A DNA stretch of 64,000 nucleotides from Oxytricha trifallax (GCA_000711775.1 ARYC01000206.1:62001-126000); one strand, 5' to 3'; positions 11,257 to 23,479 are shown, counted from the first letter of the stretch. The notes: generated by a model from the sequence alone, not told the origin. Program-made: numbers and translations.

Positions 11257-13489
11257 ATGGATTCTACAAATTACGGAAGCACCCAGTCATCGCAACATAA
11301 CCAGGGATCCCAAAGCATGGGGAAGGGTCCAGCATACAAGATCCTGGACTTGATCGACGTCAAGCAGCTGAAGGGAAAGGTTGCCGCCAAATGCACCTTC
11401 GAGAATGACCCCAGAAAGAAGCCCATCTGGATTGAGTACTCATAGTTGCTGTACCCAATTGACAGGACAGAGTGGAGAAGTTCATCGATGATCACAAGCC
11501 AGAGCTCAATGATCTCCAATACTGGAACTTGTATGCAGGAGCTCGCTCAGGCAGGAACAATGATGAGGAGTCTGCCTCACTCAATGAGGATGGCGAAGAC
11601 CTCGATGATCTAAATGACGATCTCCTCAAAGCAAATGAAAACTCCCATTTATCAGTAGATCAGCGAAATAATCAGAAGCAACTTACAGACAGGGAGGACG
11701 AGAGCAGGACCGACAGCGATGATGAATTGCAGGAACTTGGGATGACTATGCAGGTGCAGGACAGTGAGACACAAGACCTACTAGATCAGTTGGACGATTA
11801 TTCGGTGCCACCTGTCAACCTTGATAAATGGAAGCAGAGAGCCGCTGAGCAAGGCGAAGATCTCGAAGGTGAGGAGAGCTACAAAGACTACCTTGTGGAA
11901 ACAATCGAGGATTTCAAGAAGGCCAGGTATGGAGAAATCTGTGCGAGTTCGCTAAAACCTTTCTCTACAAAGACGTTGAGCAGATGGATCCCTCAAAGCT
12001 ATTCGCAAATCCTTTGTGGCACCCTGGAAGGACAGATTAGAATTAGTATGCCTGCCTCGTTCACGCCGTCAATATGTATGCAGGGGGCCCTCTGTTTGAC
12101 ACCATAGAGAAGTTTGTCAGCCTCTATTAGTCTCGCGCTCATATGGTCATTACTCGCAGACCCGAGCATCTTGTGGAGCATGGCATTTCATTCAAGAACT
12201 TGCACCATCTCATTTATGACTAGGCTCGCAACATGTGGTACAGTCCCAGCATCGTGCACTCCTTGCCAAAGGAGATGCTGGATAAGTACAGAAGAAACAT
12301 CAGATTCAAGTTTCCCAATTTCATTCATCAGCACCTGACTGAGAACAGATACCTCTTCCAGATGATCATCGACGTGAAGTCTGATGATGAAGCAGGCACC
12401 ATTGCATAGGAATGCCATGCTGGGGCAATAGTGAAGGTGGAAGGGAAGTGGTACATCCTAGATAACGCTGAGAAAGGGCCTATCGAGATCACCTTCAGTA
12501 ATCCCCAAGTCCTCTAATGGTTGCACAATGTGAGCTACATGAACATCCTTAGCATGATTCAGGACGATCCACCCAAGCATTTCTAGAAGGCTTTCATTAA
12601 GTAGTGGTCCCTCATAATGGAAGGCAAGTTCGTGTAGAAAAAAGCGCGCCCCGAGAAACCCCGCAAGAGTCACAGGCATTCGCTAAAGAAGTCTATCAGA
12701 CGTTCAAGCCAGGGCCCAGGAAGCACCTAATACAGAAAGCCAAACAGCAACATCAGACCCTCAAAGAAAAGACTGTCCAGGGCAACCCAACTTGCTGGGC
12801 TCAGAAATGATGATTAGAAGGAGGCATTCGCACAAGCAGCCTTGAAAGCCTCCACTGAGAAGGCAAGAATAACAAAGCTCTTCAACAAGTTCAATGCGGA
12901 GGAGAACAAGGAGGAGTCCTCCACTACCAAGGATGAGGATCTCATGATTAAGTCCCACGCCAGGCTCGCCAAGATCTTCACTTACTATGAATAGATCAGG
13001 ACCAAGCAGTACATCCCTCCCTTCGACATCATCATGGACGAGATCGAGGCAGCCCCTGAGGATCACTAAGAGGTCGAGGTGGCTTGGAACTGGTTCCTCA
13101 GTGTATCTCCTGCTTACAAATAAAGACTCCTGCAGTAGCAGGTGGAGGCCCACTTCAAGACTACCAACCCCTCAGATTTCAACAACCAGCCCCACATCGT
13201 CAAAGCCACCTCGATCAAGAAGGCAATGGACGCTTACAAGGAGACCGCCAGGTGCAGGGTCCTCGAGGAGCTGCAGGTCCTGTTCAGCGAGAACCCCAGG
13301 ATCCCATTTGCTATTGTCAACAACTTCAAGGATTGCCTGAAGGACGACAAGATCATGGAGTTCAGGAAGTGGCACGAGATGGAGATCAGTGACTTGAATA
13401 ATGCCAGGCTACAAGTATCAGGAGGCAAGAAGATGACCAGAGAGGAGTCCAGGTACTTCGACAAGATCTGCAAGATGATCAAGCAGTGA
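11257..13489 (+). CDS. Josephin-like cysteine protease domain protein of the GC-rich element
   Basis: ATG 11257 to TGA 13487-13489, about 735 codons, but the frame changes at about 11450-11475 and again at about 11930; each needs a small intron, an IES or a frameshift. The N-terminal third is acidic (DDELQELGMTMQVQD). The middle holds QNQYACLVHAVNMYAGGPLF, which resembles the Josephin/ataxin-3 active site (Gln, then Cys at 12053-12055, then H..N and GPxF). About 120 residues later comes CHAGAIVKVEGKWYILDN, which fits the catalytic His (12416-12418) and the downstream Asp/Asn. A basic Ser/Lys/Arg linker and a helical C-terminus (EISDLNNARLQVSGGKKMTR) follow. If correct, it would be a deubiquitinase or related peptidase. 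Family assignment is inferred from motif spacing only. Confidence 0.55.
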
Positions 13490-13545
13490 GCCAGCTATTA
13501 TTAAATTTATTAGAGTTCATTTATTAAATTTTCATTCTCTCTATT

Positions 13546-13572
13546 CCTTAAAAAATTACTCTTGGGGTTTTA
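13546..13572 (-). repeat. right terminal inverted repeat of the GC-rich element
   Basis: TACTCTTGGGGTTTTA at 13557-13572 is the reverse complement of the left end at 4786. It is followed by TAA, the possible target duplication. The same 16 bases occur once more at 28123-28138. Confidence 0.75.
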
Positions 13573-13919
13573 TAAAAACTTAATATTAATATATAAGTAG
13601 ATTATCTAGTTTTGAAAGCATAGCTTATTAAAGCCCCATCAAGAATTAAAATTAATTAATTTATAAAATTCCATTTTTTCAAGTATTATTTATTAGTTAA
13701 TCAAGAAAAAATTCTATTACAACCATAATACTTGATACTATTGATCTCTAGTAAAAGACTATAATTTTTTCCAATATAAAAGTTAATTTTTATTTATCAA
13801 ACATAACTCATGATTAAATAATCCAAAATTATCATATTAAAATGCAAATTATTTCCCAATTCATGAACTCTAAAATTTTCCATTTTTCATTAATAAAAAA
13901 CAATAATTTAATAATTTAA

Positions 13920-15040
13920 CAATATGAAAAGCAATTGATAAGTTATCGATGAGAATGCTGGTTTTTATTTTTCATATTACTCTAATAGTTATTGTAATAC
14001 TTTATGTCTAATTGATATTTTAAATTTTTCATCATTTTATTTTTCAGTCATTAATCCAATTTTTCCATCAATTTTTTATGCTAAATAATTATAATTTTTT
14101 ATTTTTATTTGACCCTTTCTATTAAATGTTTATATTATCATTCTGATCATCTAATTCATTTTTATATGCATAAAATATTACAGATATTAGATAATTGGCA
14201 TAAAGAAATATTGGATCTAGAAATTAATATCATTTTTTCAATTAATTAGATTATTTGAGATAAAATGCATATTTCTAAATATCTCCTCTATACTTTACTA
14301 CTTAAAGTATATAGCACAGCATCATGATGAGATACCAAATTATAGTAAAAATTGAATCCTGTAAAAACTCGATTGAGTCAAAGTTGAATTATTGATACTT
14401 GTTATACCCTATAAATTATTAAATATTATAAAACTTTTAAAAAATTTGAAAAATAAATATATTTCAATATCCCTACAACGAATAAAATAACCCAATACGC
14501 GTTTCCAATTTACTAAGCTACAATTAAAATAAATTGTCTCTTCGGGTTTATGCTTCTTAATTTATATATATATATATATATAAATAACTATAATTAATAT
14601 TATTATTTGTATTATTACTATTATTTTTTAAAAATATGATCTTAATCGTTAAATCTAATCATGCAAATCTTTGTATCGAAAAAATTTAAAATACCAGTAT
14701 ATTACTATGAGCAACTGAACAAATCAAACTACCAATTCAATCGATATTTACGGAACCCTATTTTAATTAACATTATATTAAATGCTATAATAGTTTAACA
14801 AATTTAATTTTTAACCAAAGATGCAGTATCAAATCTAGTTGTAAATTAATTATAAATAAATATATACCACACAAATATCCTTATAATATTTAATTAAATG
14901 TAAATAATTGATCAATTATAAGTCCGATTTAAAGTAAGAACATGGAAGTTAGCATTATTAGAAGAAACATGTACATCACTGCTATAAGGACAATTTACTA
15001 ATCTTTGTATTGAAATTCAAGTTGTTACATTATTAAGGGG
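13920..15040 (-). pseudogene. decayed membrane-protein gene, copy A
   Basis: This AT-rich stretch is a diverged direct repeat of 20500-21980 (copy B). On the minus strand both copies keep similar hydrophobic frames: near 15040-14900 IMQQLEFQYKDQQIVLIAV in A against IMTQLEIEYKNQQIVLITV in B, and near 14270-14090 KYAFYLKQ and FYAYKNELDDQND in A against KYAFYLNQ and IQAYKMDIDDLNQ in B. Conservation at the protein level suggests a former gene for a membrane protein. Both have a TGA after the KYAFYL segment and other interruptions, so they are probably pseudogenes unless introns or IESs restore the frame. The second TBE-like element begins where the similarity to copy B stops. Confidence 0.4.
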
Positions 15041-15479
15041 GTTATTAAACAGTAGTTAAATTTGCATATTTTCAAATATTCAAATATTCAAATAAAATTA
15101 TGAAAAATTTATTATAAAAATTGATCTCAGATTGCATTAAAACAAAATATTGCAATGATTGTAATTTTGGTTTAATCAAGCTAGATAAATCTATAAAGCT
15201 TTAAATTGTATTAATTTATATCAATTAATTTATTGCAAAGCAAAAACATTGAGAATATGATTCAGGAAAAAAATATTATTTATTGAGGTACTAAATTTAT
15301 TTAATTATTCATAAGAATTATTTTTGAGAAAATTTGAAGTTTAATAATTTAATACAAATAAAATAAAAATGAATAAATGTATATCTAGTACTGTTAACTA
15401 GGAAAAACTAAAACATAAATTCTTAAACTCTGATTTGGAGACTAAGATCCAATGAATGCTAAACAAACCTATATTAGTT

Positions 15480-16422
15480 ATAAATAATTAGGGAAATTGT
15501 TTGGGTTTAATATAAACATAATTAGAAAAATCTGCATTAATCCTTAAGACTTACCTGTTTAACGTAAAAAGTACAATAAAAAAACTTTGAACTAACGATA
15601 GACCATTTAAACTATTTGGTAAACCAGCATACATTGATGGAACTTAAACTATACTCAATTGCAGATAGGGCTAAAATATTCCACCGCAAATTTCCCTTTA
15701 CAAAGATATCTACTTCTAGTTTAAGAAATATATATCTCTCTAATGGGGTGAAATACAAAAAATCAAAAATGTCTTATAGGATTTCCGATTCTAAAAGGAC
15801 ATAAATTAAGATCGCTTAGCTTCAATCGTACCCTATTCTATGTACAGCATTATAACAGTAGACAAATATAATTTATTTGGATGAAACTATTTTCAAGCCT
15901 CATGCAATAACATTAAGAGCTTGGGCGGGACCTTATCAAAATTAAGATGTTCAAAAAGGAGGCATTAATATTAAAACTCTGGCTGCTTTAGTTTTTATCT
16001 CTGGACAATAGGGACTGTTAGGGTACGTTATTAAAGAAAAATCAATTAAAATACCTGACCTAATTTCGGTACTTGAAATCATTGAATCCAAATTTAAGGT
16101 TAAATAGGCAATTCTTTTTATGGACAATTTGCGTGCTCATCACAATAGGGCTTTCAAAGAATAAATTGAGAGCAATGGGTGGAGCTTTGTATTTAATACT
16201 CCTTACTCCTCAGAGTTTAACTGTATTGAGGAAATTTTTTCTAGAGTCAAACTTTAGTATAAAAAGGACGTAATTGAAAGGAACTTTAATTTCTCAAATA
16301 ACATGCACTATTAAATAATGAGGGACGCAATTTTAAGTATAAAGTAAGGTGACTGCCTCAAAACTGAGAAAAGGCACATAATTAAAATGCAAAGTTAGGT
16401 TGCCCTATTGGAATAAGAATGA
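15480..16422 (+). CDS. TBE/Tc1-type DDE transposase of the second element
   Basis: Open frame (TAA/TAG as Gln) through to TGA 16420-16422; the start is uncertain, with no convincing ATG before about 15640. N-terminal part: MELKLYSIADRAKIFHRKF and NIYLSNGVKYKK align with the HTH region of the 60725-61789 transposase (RAVMFHRKFPDMRISLQTI, NIYRRNGITFKT). Catalytic core: IIYLDETIFKP (Asp), AILFMDNLRAHHNRAF (Asp) and NTPYSSEFNCIEEIFSRVK (Glu). The frame has no TGA over the whole core, so the catalytic part is intact. It converges on the small-protein gene, with 40 bp between the two stops. Confidence 0.75.
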
Positions 16423-16462
16423 TTAAGTTAAAGTTTATTGTTTAATTATTTATGAAGAAAAG

Positions 16463-17235
16463 TCATATATTAAAAAACTTTTGTTTTTGAGGCGTTTAGT
16501 TTAAGTTCCTTGTCTCTTGCCCCTATTTGTGTTCTTCCTAACTCTAATTATTGACATTAATATAATCAGAGTACGAAAATGACATTTCGTTCAATTTTCT
16601 CTTTTTAGTAATTCTTCTAATTTATGAACCCTACTTCAAAAGTGATAGTGCTCTGCCTTTTCTCCCTATTTTAAAAATTATGGAAACTTTTGACTTACTA
16701 GAAATAGTAGGATTTTTTTAGAGTTGCTCCAAAAACTCATTGCTGATAAGAATTGAATTCTGGTCCCCCTAAATTTGAGTCCCAGAAACTCTTATCTACT
16801 ATTGATCATGAACCAACCTCTGCAAATACTCATTCCTAAGGGTCCCCAGAATGCCAAAAAAATAGTTGCGATCCGGCAGCTCATCAACTTCCTCGTAAAT
16901 ATTCAGGTACCTTTTTAAATCCTCATCCACTCTGACCTCCTCCCATATGCGCTTCAAGCTTAACTCGGGGTAGAATGGGACATTGATCCATATTACCTCG
17001 TTTGATTTAATTAAAATTTTGGTCCCTTTGAGAACGTCCCTTATAAATCTCATGGTGCACTGTTTATAAGGGGGCATGAACATATTGCCTATGTCAAATA
17101 TGAACTTTTAATTTTACATTAAAATTTAAAGTAGTTGTACCAGTCCGATTTACTGCTTAGTTGTCCTTCCAATTATCTTGATGGAATTTATGTGTTTATT
17201 TGAGTGCTGTTTTAATTTATTTACGAGCTCTCCAT
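16463..17235 (-). CDS. TBE 22-kDa-type accessory protein of the second element
   Basis: Minus strand; ATG 17233-17235, stop 16463-16465. An intron near 17115-17087 (GTAAAATT..CATAG) and a second near 16690-16600 (GTAAGTC..TTAG) restore one frame of about 220 aa. Recognisable parts are SKSDWYNYFKF, TMRFIRDVLKGTKILIK, WINVPFYPELSLK, DELPDRNYFFGILGTL and ILISNEFLEQLQKNP. The last pieces align with LPERNFFFGVLGTI and ILISSAWLEELKKHP of the TBE at 57774, and the second intron occupies the same place in both. The C-terminus is basic and Gln/Asn-rich. The shared intron position is good support for homology. Confidence 0.7.
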
Positions 17236-17777
17236 AAGTTTATTAATTAATTACAATTTTGATTTATTAACCTCGCTTTGCTTTCACATTTCTCTAATAA
17301 AATGCTTCCCCTTGACTAATAGTTTCGTTTTATTGGCTCAAGGAGTTTTCATTAACCATTCCCCTTTAATTCAAAATCTCTTAGTAATTAATTTAAAGAG
17401 CGTTCTTTTCTTTCTTACAAATTTAGATAAAATGTCAATTTCCTAATTCATGGAACATAAACATACCCTAAAACCCTTTTTTTTGAAAACTAATGTGCTA
17501 AAAAGGGCCCCAGGGGCCACCCTAGTGCCAAAACACTAATTGGTATCAACTCAGCTTGAGGTTTATGGGGTTATTATATATTAGTTTTAGAGCTCAAATT
17601 TGAATACTTTGCTATTTCTCAAATTGGGTACCTAAAATATTTATCATATTAAATAGCGAAATAAACTTTAAGTAATTAAGGATAGTAAGTTTAATATAAA
17701 TTGTGACTATTATTAATTTTATAATTAAAAGTACTTTATAGTAAATGGTACGTAAATTATAGGGTGTTGAATACAGC

Positions 17778-19281
17778 ATGTCATCCTTGAGCAGTATTAA
17801 TTCAGAAGATGAATTCTCATCATCTGTTGTCGTACTCTCTAGCAGTTCTATATAAAATGGTAAAAATGAGATAGTTAATTTTATTTTCTAGGAAATCTTA
17901 ATTAATCTAATGAAAGCAAGAGTTAGTAGAGATCTAGAATAAAAGTGTCTGCCAAGACTATAGCTCATTCAACTTATACATGCAAAGTTTGCGACAAGCT
18001 GTTTACTAAAAAATAATATACGAGGCATGTCAAAACCCATACTAGAAAGTAGGGGAAGTTTGCTCATTTGAAATCAAAGGACGGGTACTGTTGTAAAGTT
18101 TGTAACCAAAAGTTCAATGGTAGATACCCAACTGCATAATTAAAGAGGCACCTAATTGATCATTCGGAGAATGATCTTCATGAAGCAGGGTATCCTCCTT
18201 TCGTAAATAAACAAATTATTAAGCCCTTAATTTTCATTTTTAGGTTGTCTAGTAATTGTATAGTCTGGAAATAAAACAAACTAAAACGAGGTAATAGAGA
18301 AGTCTACAATCTCATAATGATGGAAAGCCCGAGTAAAAAGAGGAACTTAAATAACTAGAACATAAATTCAAACACAATGATATTGATGAATCACAAGTAG
18401 ATCACTCTCAAAAAAGTTAATTGGGTCCTTAATAGTAATAAGAACTAAACAATTAAAAACAACTTAAAACAACTTCAAACAACTATTAAAATTTTGATGA
18501 AATAATTAAATAGAAGTCCTAATAGAATGGTATTCTAATTGAATCAATTGAAGAGCTAGTTTCAATTAGGTCTTCTCTCACATATAACCACTTGTCAAGA
18601 CATCAAATAGTTAGCTTGAAATAAGATGCTCTCTATAGAGATAGGGTTTAAAGGGATATTATCTGGCTACTTAATTTAAAGGAACACAAAAATAAGCAAC
18701 TAGATCATATTACGAAGATTTATTTCAGCCCTACTTACTTGCTGGTTTGGCTTAAGAGTTACGACTTCTGCTTGGGAGATCTACTAAATCTCCAGCATCG
18801 GAGAGTGGTTACATGGAGATGCATAGTTAGTGCGGCTATAGCAATAGCCAAGCTCCATGAACAAAATGTAGTTCATCTTTATCTAAAACCCCAAAACATC
18901 AAAGTCAATCTTGATGATGCCTCGTATTGTACAATCAGCAACTTTTCAAGAGCACAAATTTAAGGGACCTAAACTGTTTAAACTGACTCAAAATCATGTC
19001 CCTATATTAATGGGACTAACTATATGGGGACAATAAATGCAGAGGCTTGGAGAGATAACTACTCTCTCCTTGTCATCATACTGCACCAGTTAGCCGGAGA
19101 GAAATTCTAAGATGTTATCGACAACCATAAATCAGTGTCTCAGCTTGCTTAAGAGCTCAAAAATTCAGGCACTATGTCTAACTTTAATGACATTTTGAAT
19201 GTTTTAATAAAAGGGGACACAAACTAAATCCCAACTTCTACCTAAATTATCCATATTTTATAAAGTCATTTAGTAAATTGA
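17778..19281 (+). CDS. zinc-finger pseudokinase of the second element (TBE 57-kDa type)
   Basis: ATG 17778 to TGA 19279-19281 with two introns (about 17859-17892 and 18190-18244). A Ser-rich N-terminus leads to two C2H2-type fingers: YTCKVCDKLFTKKQYTRHVK and YCCKVCNQKF...LKRHLIDH. A Gln/Asn/Lys-rich linker and a kinase-like C-terminal domain follow: LLVWLKSYDFCLGDLLNL, IAIAKLHEQNVVHLYLKPQN and a later NYMGTINAEAWRDNYSLLVI. The HRD motif reads HLY and the DFG position reads SNF, so the catalytic Asp and Mg-binding Asp are missing. The reading frame is nevertheless unbroken over more than 300 codons. TBE elements are known to encode a 57-kDa zinc-finger/kinase protein; this copy appears to be a pseudokinase. 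Confidence 0.7.
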
Positions 19282-20499
19282 TTTTGATAATTATCAATTT
19301 TAAATTTTTCTCAAAAATAATTCTTATGATTTTAATAATTTACATAAATTATAAAAGAAAGTGTATATTAATGATTTTTAAGATAAATAATATAACATTT
19401 TAAATAATATTATATTTAATCATTAAATTAGAAGTGATAAAAATGCAATGAGTGCCAAAGTTTAAGAGAATGAGTGTAAAATCTAATTCTATTATTAATC
19501 CATAAAGTATTCTTTTTTTAAATAAAAATATTTATAGCTTGCTTCTACCTTGAATGCACCAAACCCCCATTATTTCAAATTTTTGTTAGTTTATTTTAGG
19601 ATAATGAGTTTCCTTAATATGAGTCGACATTTTTTAATAATGATTTTTACATTTATTTTATACAGAAAGTAATATTTAATTTTATTCCAAATATTTTATT
19701 AACAATTTGATCAACATTTCATAGAATATAATTTTTTAAAAAAATTTAATAAAATTTTACTGAAGTAATTTATTATTATTAAAATGGAGAATCATATATT
19801 AATAATAATAGGTATAAATTTGAATTATAATGCTAAAACCTTAAATTTTTAAACTAATATTGAGATTTTTATAAACTTTGAAGATTAAATCTAGATTTTT
19901 TACAAGAAAATATTATATAATAATAATAAAAAGTTTTATTCAGAAATAATTGCCTAAAAAAATAATAATCTAATTCAAAACTAAAAGTAATTCCATTTGA
20001 TATGGGAAATTAATTTATGATTTAAAAATTTGATAATTAAATTCGTAGCAGTTAAATCTCTTGAAACCTAGACAATATGGTACTTGTTTGCTTGAGAATT
20101 AAAAATAAGCTGGACTTTACTATTGGCGGTACCTTACTATCTCATCCTGAGCGAGATAAATTTCAATTTTGGCATAAAAGTCACGTCAACAAAAGAATCA
20201 CAATATTAAAGTTGATAAATTTCGGTTTAGAATGCTATTAAATAGTGCCAACAATAGTAAATGAAGTCATTCAAATTTTAAATTTAATTTTTAATGAGCC
20301 CATGATCGTTTAAATTAGTTAATTTCAACTAGCACTAATTAAATTAAAATAGATTATTTAAATTAATTTTCCAAATTATGAATGTGTTCCTATAATAATT
20401 AAGAATTCTATTATAAAATATATATTTATTCATCATGACTCAACAGTATATATATTATAATTGAGGATATAAATGATAATTATTTTAACATAATAAATG
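19282..20499. other. AT-rich DNA with a diverged repeat
   Basis: No gene can be supported. The stretch 19565-19710 is similar to 22265-22420 (shared block ATGATTTTTACATTTATTTT and its surroundings) and probably marks the continuation of the repeated host sequence beyond the second element. Confidence 0.4.
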
Positions 20500-21980
20500 C
20501 GTTTAATTGTTAAATATAGATAACAATGATGGTTATATTTTTTATCATTTTATTTTTCAGTCATTAATTTATTTTATCCTTTATTATTTATATTATTCAA
20601 TTGTAATTTATTATTAATTTAGAACTTTCATTTATTAATTTAATTCAAATCATCTATATCCATTTTATATGCTTAAATCATTACAAATATTTGAAACTAA
20701 ACTATTATATGTTATTTTTAGAAATTATCCTCATTTTTTCATTAAATCAGGCTAATTGAGATAAAATGCATACTTATTAATATCATATTTTTATTTTACT
20801 GCAAACAACATACAGCAAATTATCATGCTTAAATACTAAAGTATTATAAGTGATGAACTCTATAAAAATGCGGTTAAGTTACCTTGAAATTTTTATGTTT
20901 ATTCATATCCTAGAAAATAAATTAATACTAAAATATTTATTTTTTAAAAAATTGCCCCAAATAATTATATATATATATATATATAAAGATTTTAAATAGA
21001 ATGAGTTGAAAGATCCAATAGAGATTTGTAAATTGCTAAAATAATATCATAGCCACGTTTCTTTTCAAGTTTAAGTTTCTTAATTAAAATAATTAATGAG
21101 TATTCAAAATAATTAAGAAATGTCTATTTTTATTAAAAAATTCTTAATCGCTAAATCTGAACTTGCTATTCTTTGTATCGAAAGAAATTGAAATACCAAT
21201 TTAGAACTATTATTAATTGTATGAACATAACTAACAAATCAGTTCCTTCTGATTCAACATAATATAAAATAATAATAGTATTTAATAGAACTAATCTTAT
21301 TAACAATAAAATATTTATATATTTAACATCAATAGTAGTTGTTTCCTTAGGATTGGATAATTGATTAAAAATATATAAATAAACTTTATTGATGATATAA
21401 TCAAAATGAAATTGAAAATAAGATTAAATATATATTATAAAAAATAGTGAAGTAAAAACCTTTGAAATTTAGCAATTTTAGTCTCATTTATAGAAAAATG
21501 ATATATTATTAGACATTATTATTGGAATTGCCATATAATAACATAAAATAGAGCAGTTTAAATTATGTAAGTTTTGAAAAGCATAATTCTTAAAATATAG
21601 AAGCGTCATACTAAAGTAGATTTTAAGGTTTTTACAGATGAGATTAAATGTGTGGTCAATATATATTTCCAATTAAATTTGAATTTTCTATCGAGTCAAG
21701 CTAAGATGGTCATAGCTCAACAAATAATTAAGCCTACATTATTATTAAGTTATTATTTCTTTTTTAATTTACTTCAATTCCGAATATATAATATAAATCG
21801 ATATACTAAAGATAATTTTTATTAAAAAAGCTTTTTAATTGATAAATTATAAATCCGATTTATAGAATGAACATTGATATCAGAATCATTAGAAGATGAT
21901 TGTACATCACAGTAATTAGGACAATTTATTAATTTTTATATTCAATTTCAAGTTATGTCATTATTAGAAGGGACTTCCTC
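20500..21980 (-). pseudogene. decayed membrane-protein gene, copy B
   Basis: Diverged duplicate of 13920-15040. Minus-strand frames keep IMTQLEIEYKNQQIVLITV and LLMILISMFILQIGFII near 21960-21840, matching copy A position by position, but interruptions are frequent. It contains a (TA)n tract near 20965. Unlike copy A it is not interrupted by a TBE-like element: only about 290 bp separate it from the 22262-22420 repeat. Confidence 0.35.
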
Positions 21981-23199
21981 TTGGAGTGGAAATATTATTT
22001 TTTCTTGGATTTATATTTTATAAAATTAAAGAAATAAATCAAATTTTTTCGAACTTCAAATTAATTGTAAACATAGTATTCTTTGTAATTGTTAAAAATA
22101 ATATAATGATATTTAAGAATAATATAATGCAATAGTTTTTTTTATAGATCATAAGTAATTATATGTAATGAGAGACAAAAGTTAAAATAATGAGGTAAAT
22201 TTTAATTCTCTTATACCATCAATAGCTTGAAATATTTTTTAATTTTGGTTTAACCGAAAGTCAAAAAGCCCCATTATTTCAAGTTTTTGTTAGTGTTTAT
22301 CAGGATTGTGAATTTATTTTGTTTGACTCTGCATTTTTTAATAATGATTTTTACATTTATTTTATACAGAAACTAATATTTACTTTGATTCAAAATATTT
22401 TATAAACAATTTTAGAACCATTTAATTATATAAGATTTAATTTAAAATTTTATTTTATTTTAAAATAGTGAATTCTTTATTACATACAAATCATTAGATA
22501 ACTTTAATTATAAAAGCTATTTCATAATTTATTTATCAAAATAAATATGGATTATTTATAGACAAATATTATATAGCATTAATATTGCTAAAATACAAAA
22601 CATTGGGAATTTAAAATTTTTTAAAATCAATAAACTGTCATAATAATAAGTTTGTAAATTGAGATAAAAATCTACTTTTTGTAGATTAGCTATGAATGTT
22701 TGTAGGGAAAATAATTTATAAATAATATATTATTTTAATTTTTTTATAATTCTCCAACTTAATTGTGTTTTCGCGGAGAGACTTGACTGTACTTTATAAT
22801 ATTGCTAATTTAAAACATATATTTTATAGATATTTTAAGATAAATGGACAGTAATATTTACAACTGAGTAATCTCCCTAAATTTATAAATTAAGCTATTA
22901 AATTATTTCGAGGAGTTTGAATTACTGAAATTATTGTTAATAGAATTTTTTTAAAAAATTTAATATGAAAATACTGACTTACTCTTACTATAATTTAAAT
23001 CTCAAACTGGCCCTAGGAGTTTATATACATTTTATGGTATATATAAATAAATTTAATTTAGTACATTCTAATTCATTAACGTTTTTTTATTAATTTAAAC
23101 TACTCTTTAAATTTCAAAAATTCATGATTAATGATCACAGAAAGTTTTATTTTTAAATGATTGCTAAATAAAATGATAAATATAATTTTAAAAATTAAA
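21981..23199. other. AT-rich DNA, no gene seen
   Basis: Includes the repeat block 22262-22420 (partner at 19565-19710). The rest is AT-rich with no coding-like frame I can support. Confidence 0.4.
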
Positions 23200-23479
23200 G
23201 TAAAAATAGAACTTTTATAAAATAATTAATTCATTCGATAGTTTTACCAACAACATAAGAAAATATTGAAATGATATACATTATAGCTTCAATTAGCACA
23301 GAAAAAAGGAATAGGTAAAAAGATTCTCTAATAGGATCATATGAGGTAACATCTTTAAATCGATTTTATATAATGATTTATATTCATTGTTTAATGAATA
23401 TTTTTCACAATCGATCCTGAGAATCACTCCAATATATTAAATTATTTCTTTGATCATATAAAGAACATCAAATTTATAA

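Larger units (their letters stand above)
4786..13572. mobile_element. GC-rich telomere-bearing-like DDE transposon, about 8.8 kb
   Basis: A block of clearly higher GC than the AT-rich surroundings is bounded by inverted termini. The left end (4786) reads TAAAACCCCAAGAGTA and the right end (to 13572) is its exact reverse complement over 16 bp, with looser similarity for about 10 bp more. TAA flanks both sides (4783-4785 and 13573-13575) as a possible target duplication. Inside are five genes: ORF1 and ORF2 (+), a TBE 22-kDa-like protein (-), a DDE transposase (+) and a Josephin-like protease (+). The ends include one C4A4 unit, as in TBE elements, but the element is twice TBE size and much richer in GC. 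I do not know a described family with this gene set. The transposase frame is continuous; the protease gene has two frame changes, so activity is uncertain. Confidence 0.75.
15040..19560. mobile_element. second TBE-like element (transposase, small protein, zinc-finger pseudokinase)
   Basis: It carries the three TBE genes in the TBE order, reversed relative to the element at 57774: transposase (+), small protein (-), zinc-finger/kinase-like (+). The limits come from flanking homology: copy A matches copy B up to about 15035, and matching resumes at about 19565 (similar to 22262 onward). At these points the left end reads ATTATT then AAGGGGGTTATT, and the right end reads AACCCCC then ATTATT. 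ATTATT could be the target duplication and GGGGGTT a short inverted end. No C4A4 tandem terminus is seen, unlike the TBE at 57774. Protein divergence from that TBE is large, so this is a separate family or an old copy. Confidence 0.6.

Noticed and set aside
4786..13572. GC-rich block as bacterial contamination or an assembly chimera
   Set aside because: It uses TAA/TAG as Gln, has ciliate-type 28-41-nt introns, and its termini are a precise inverted pair with flanking TAA in AT-rich host DNA; one terminus recurs at 28123.
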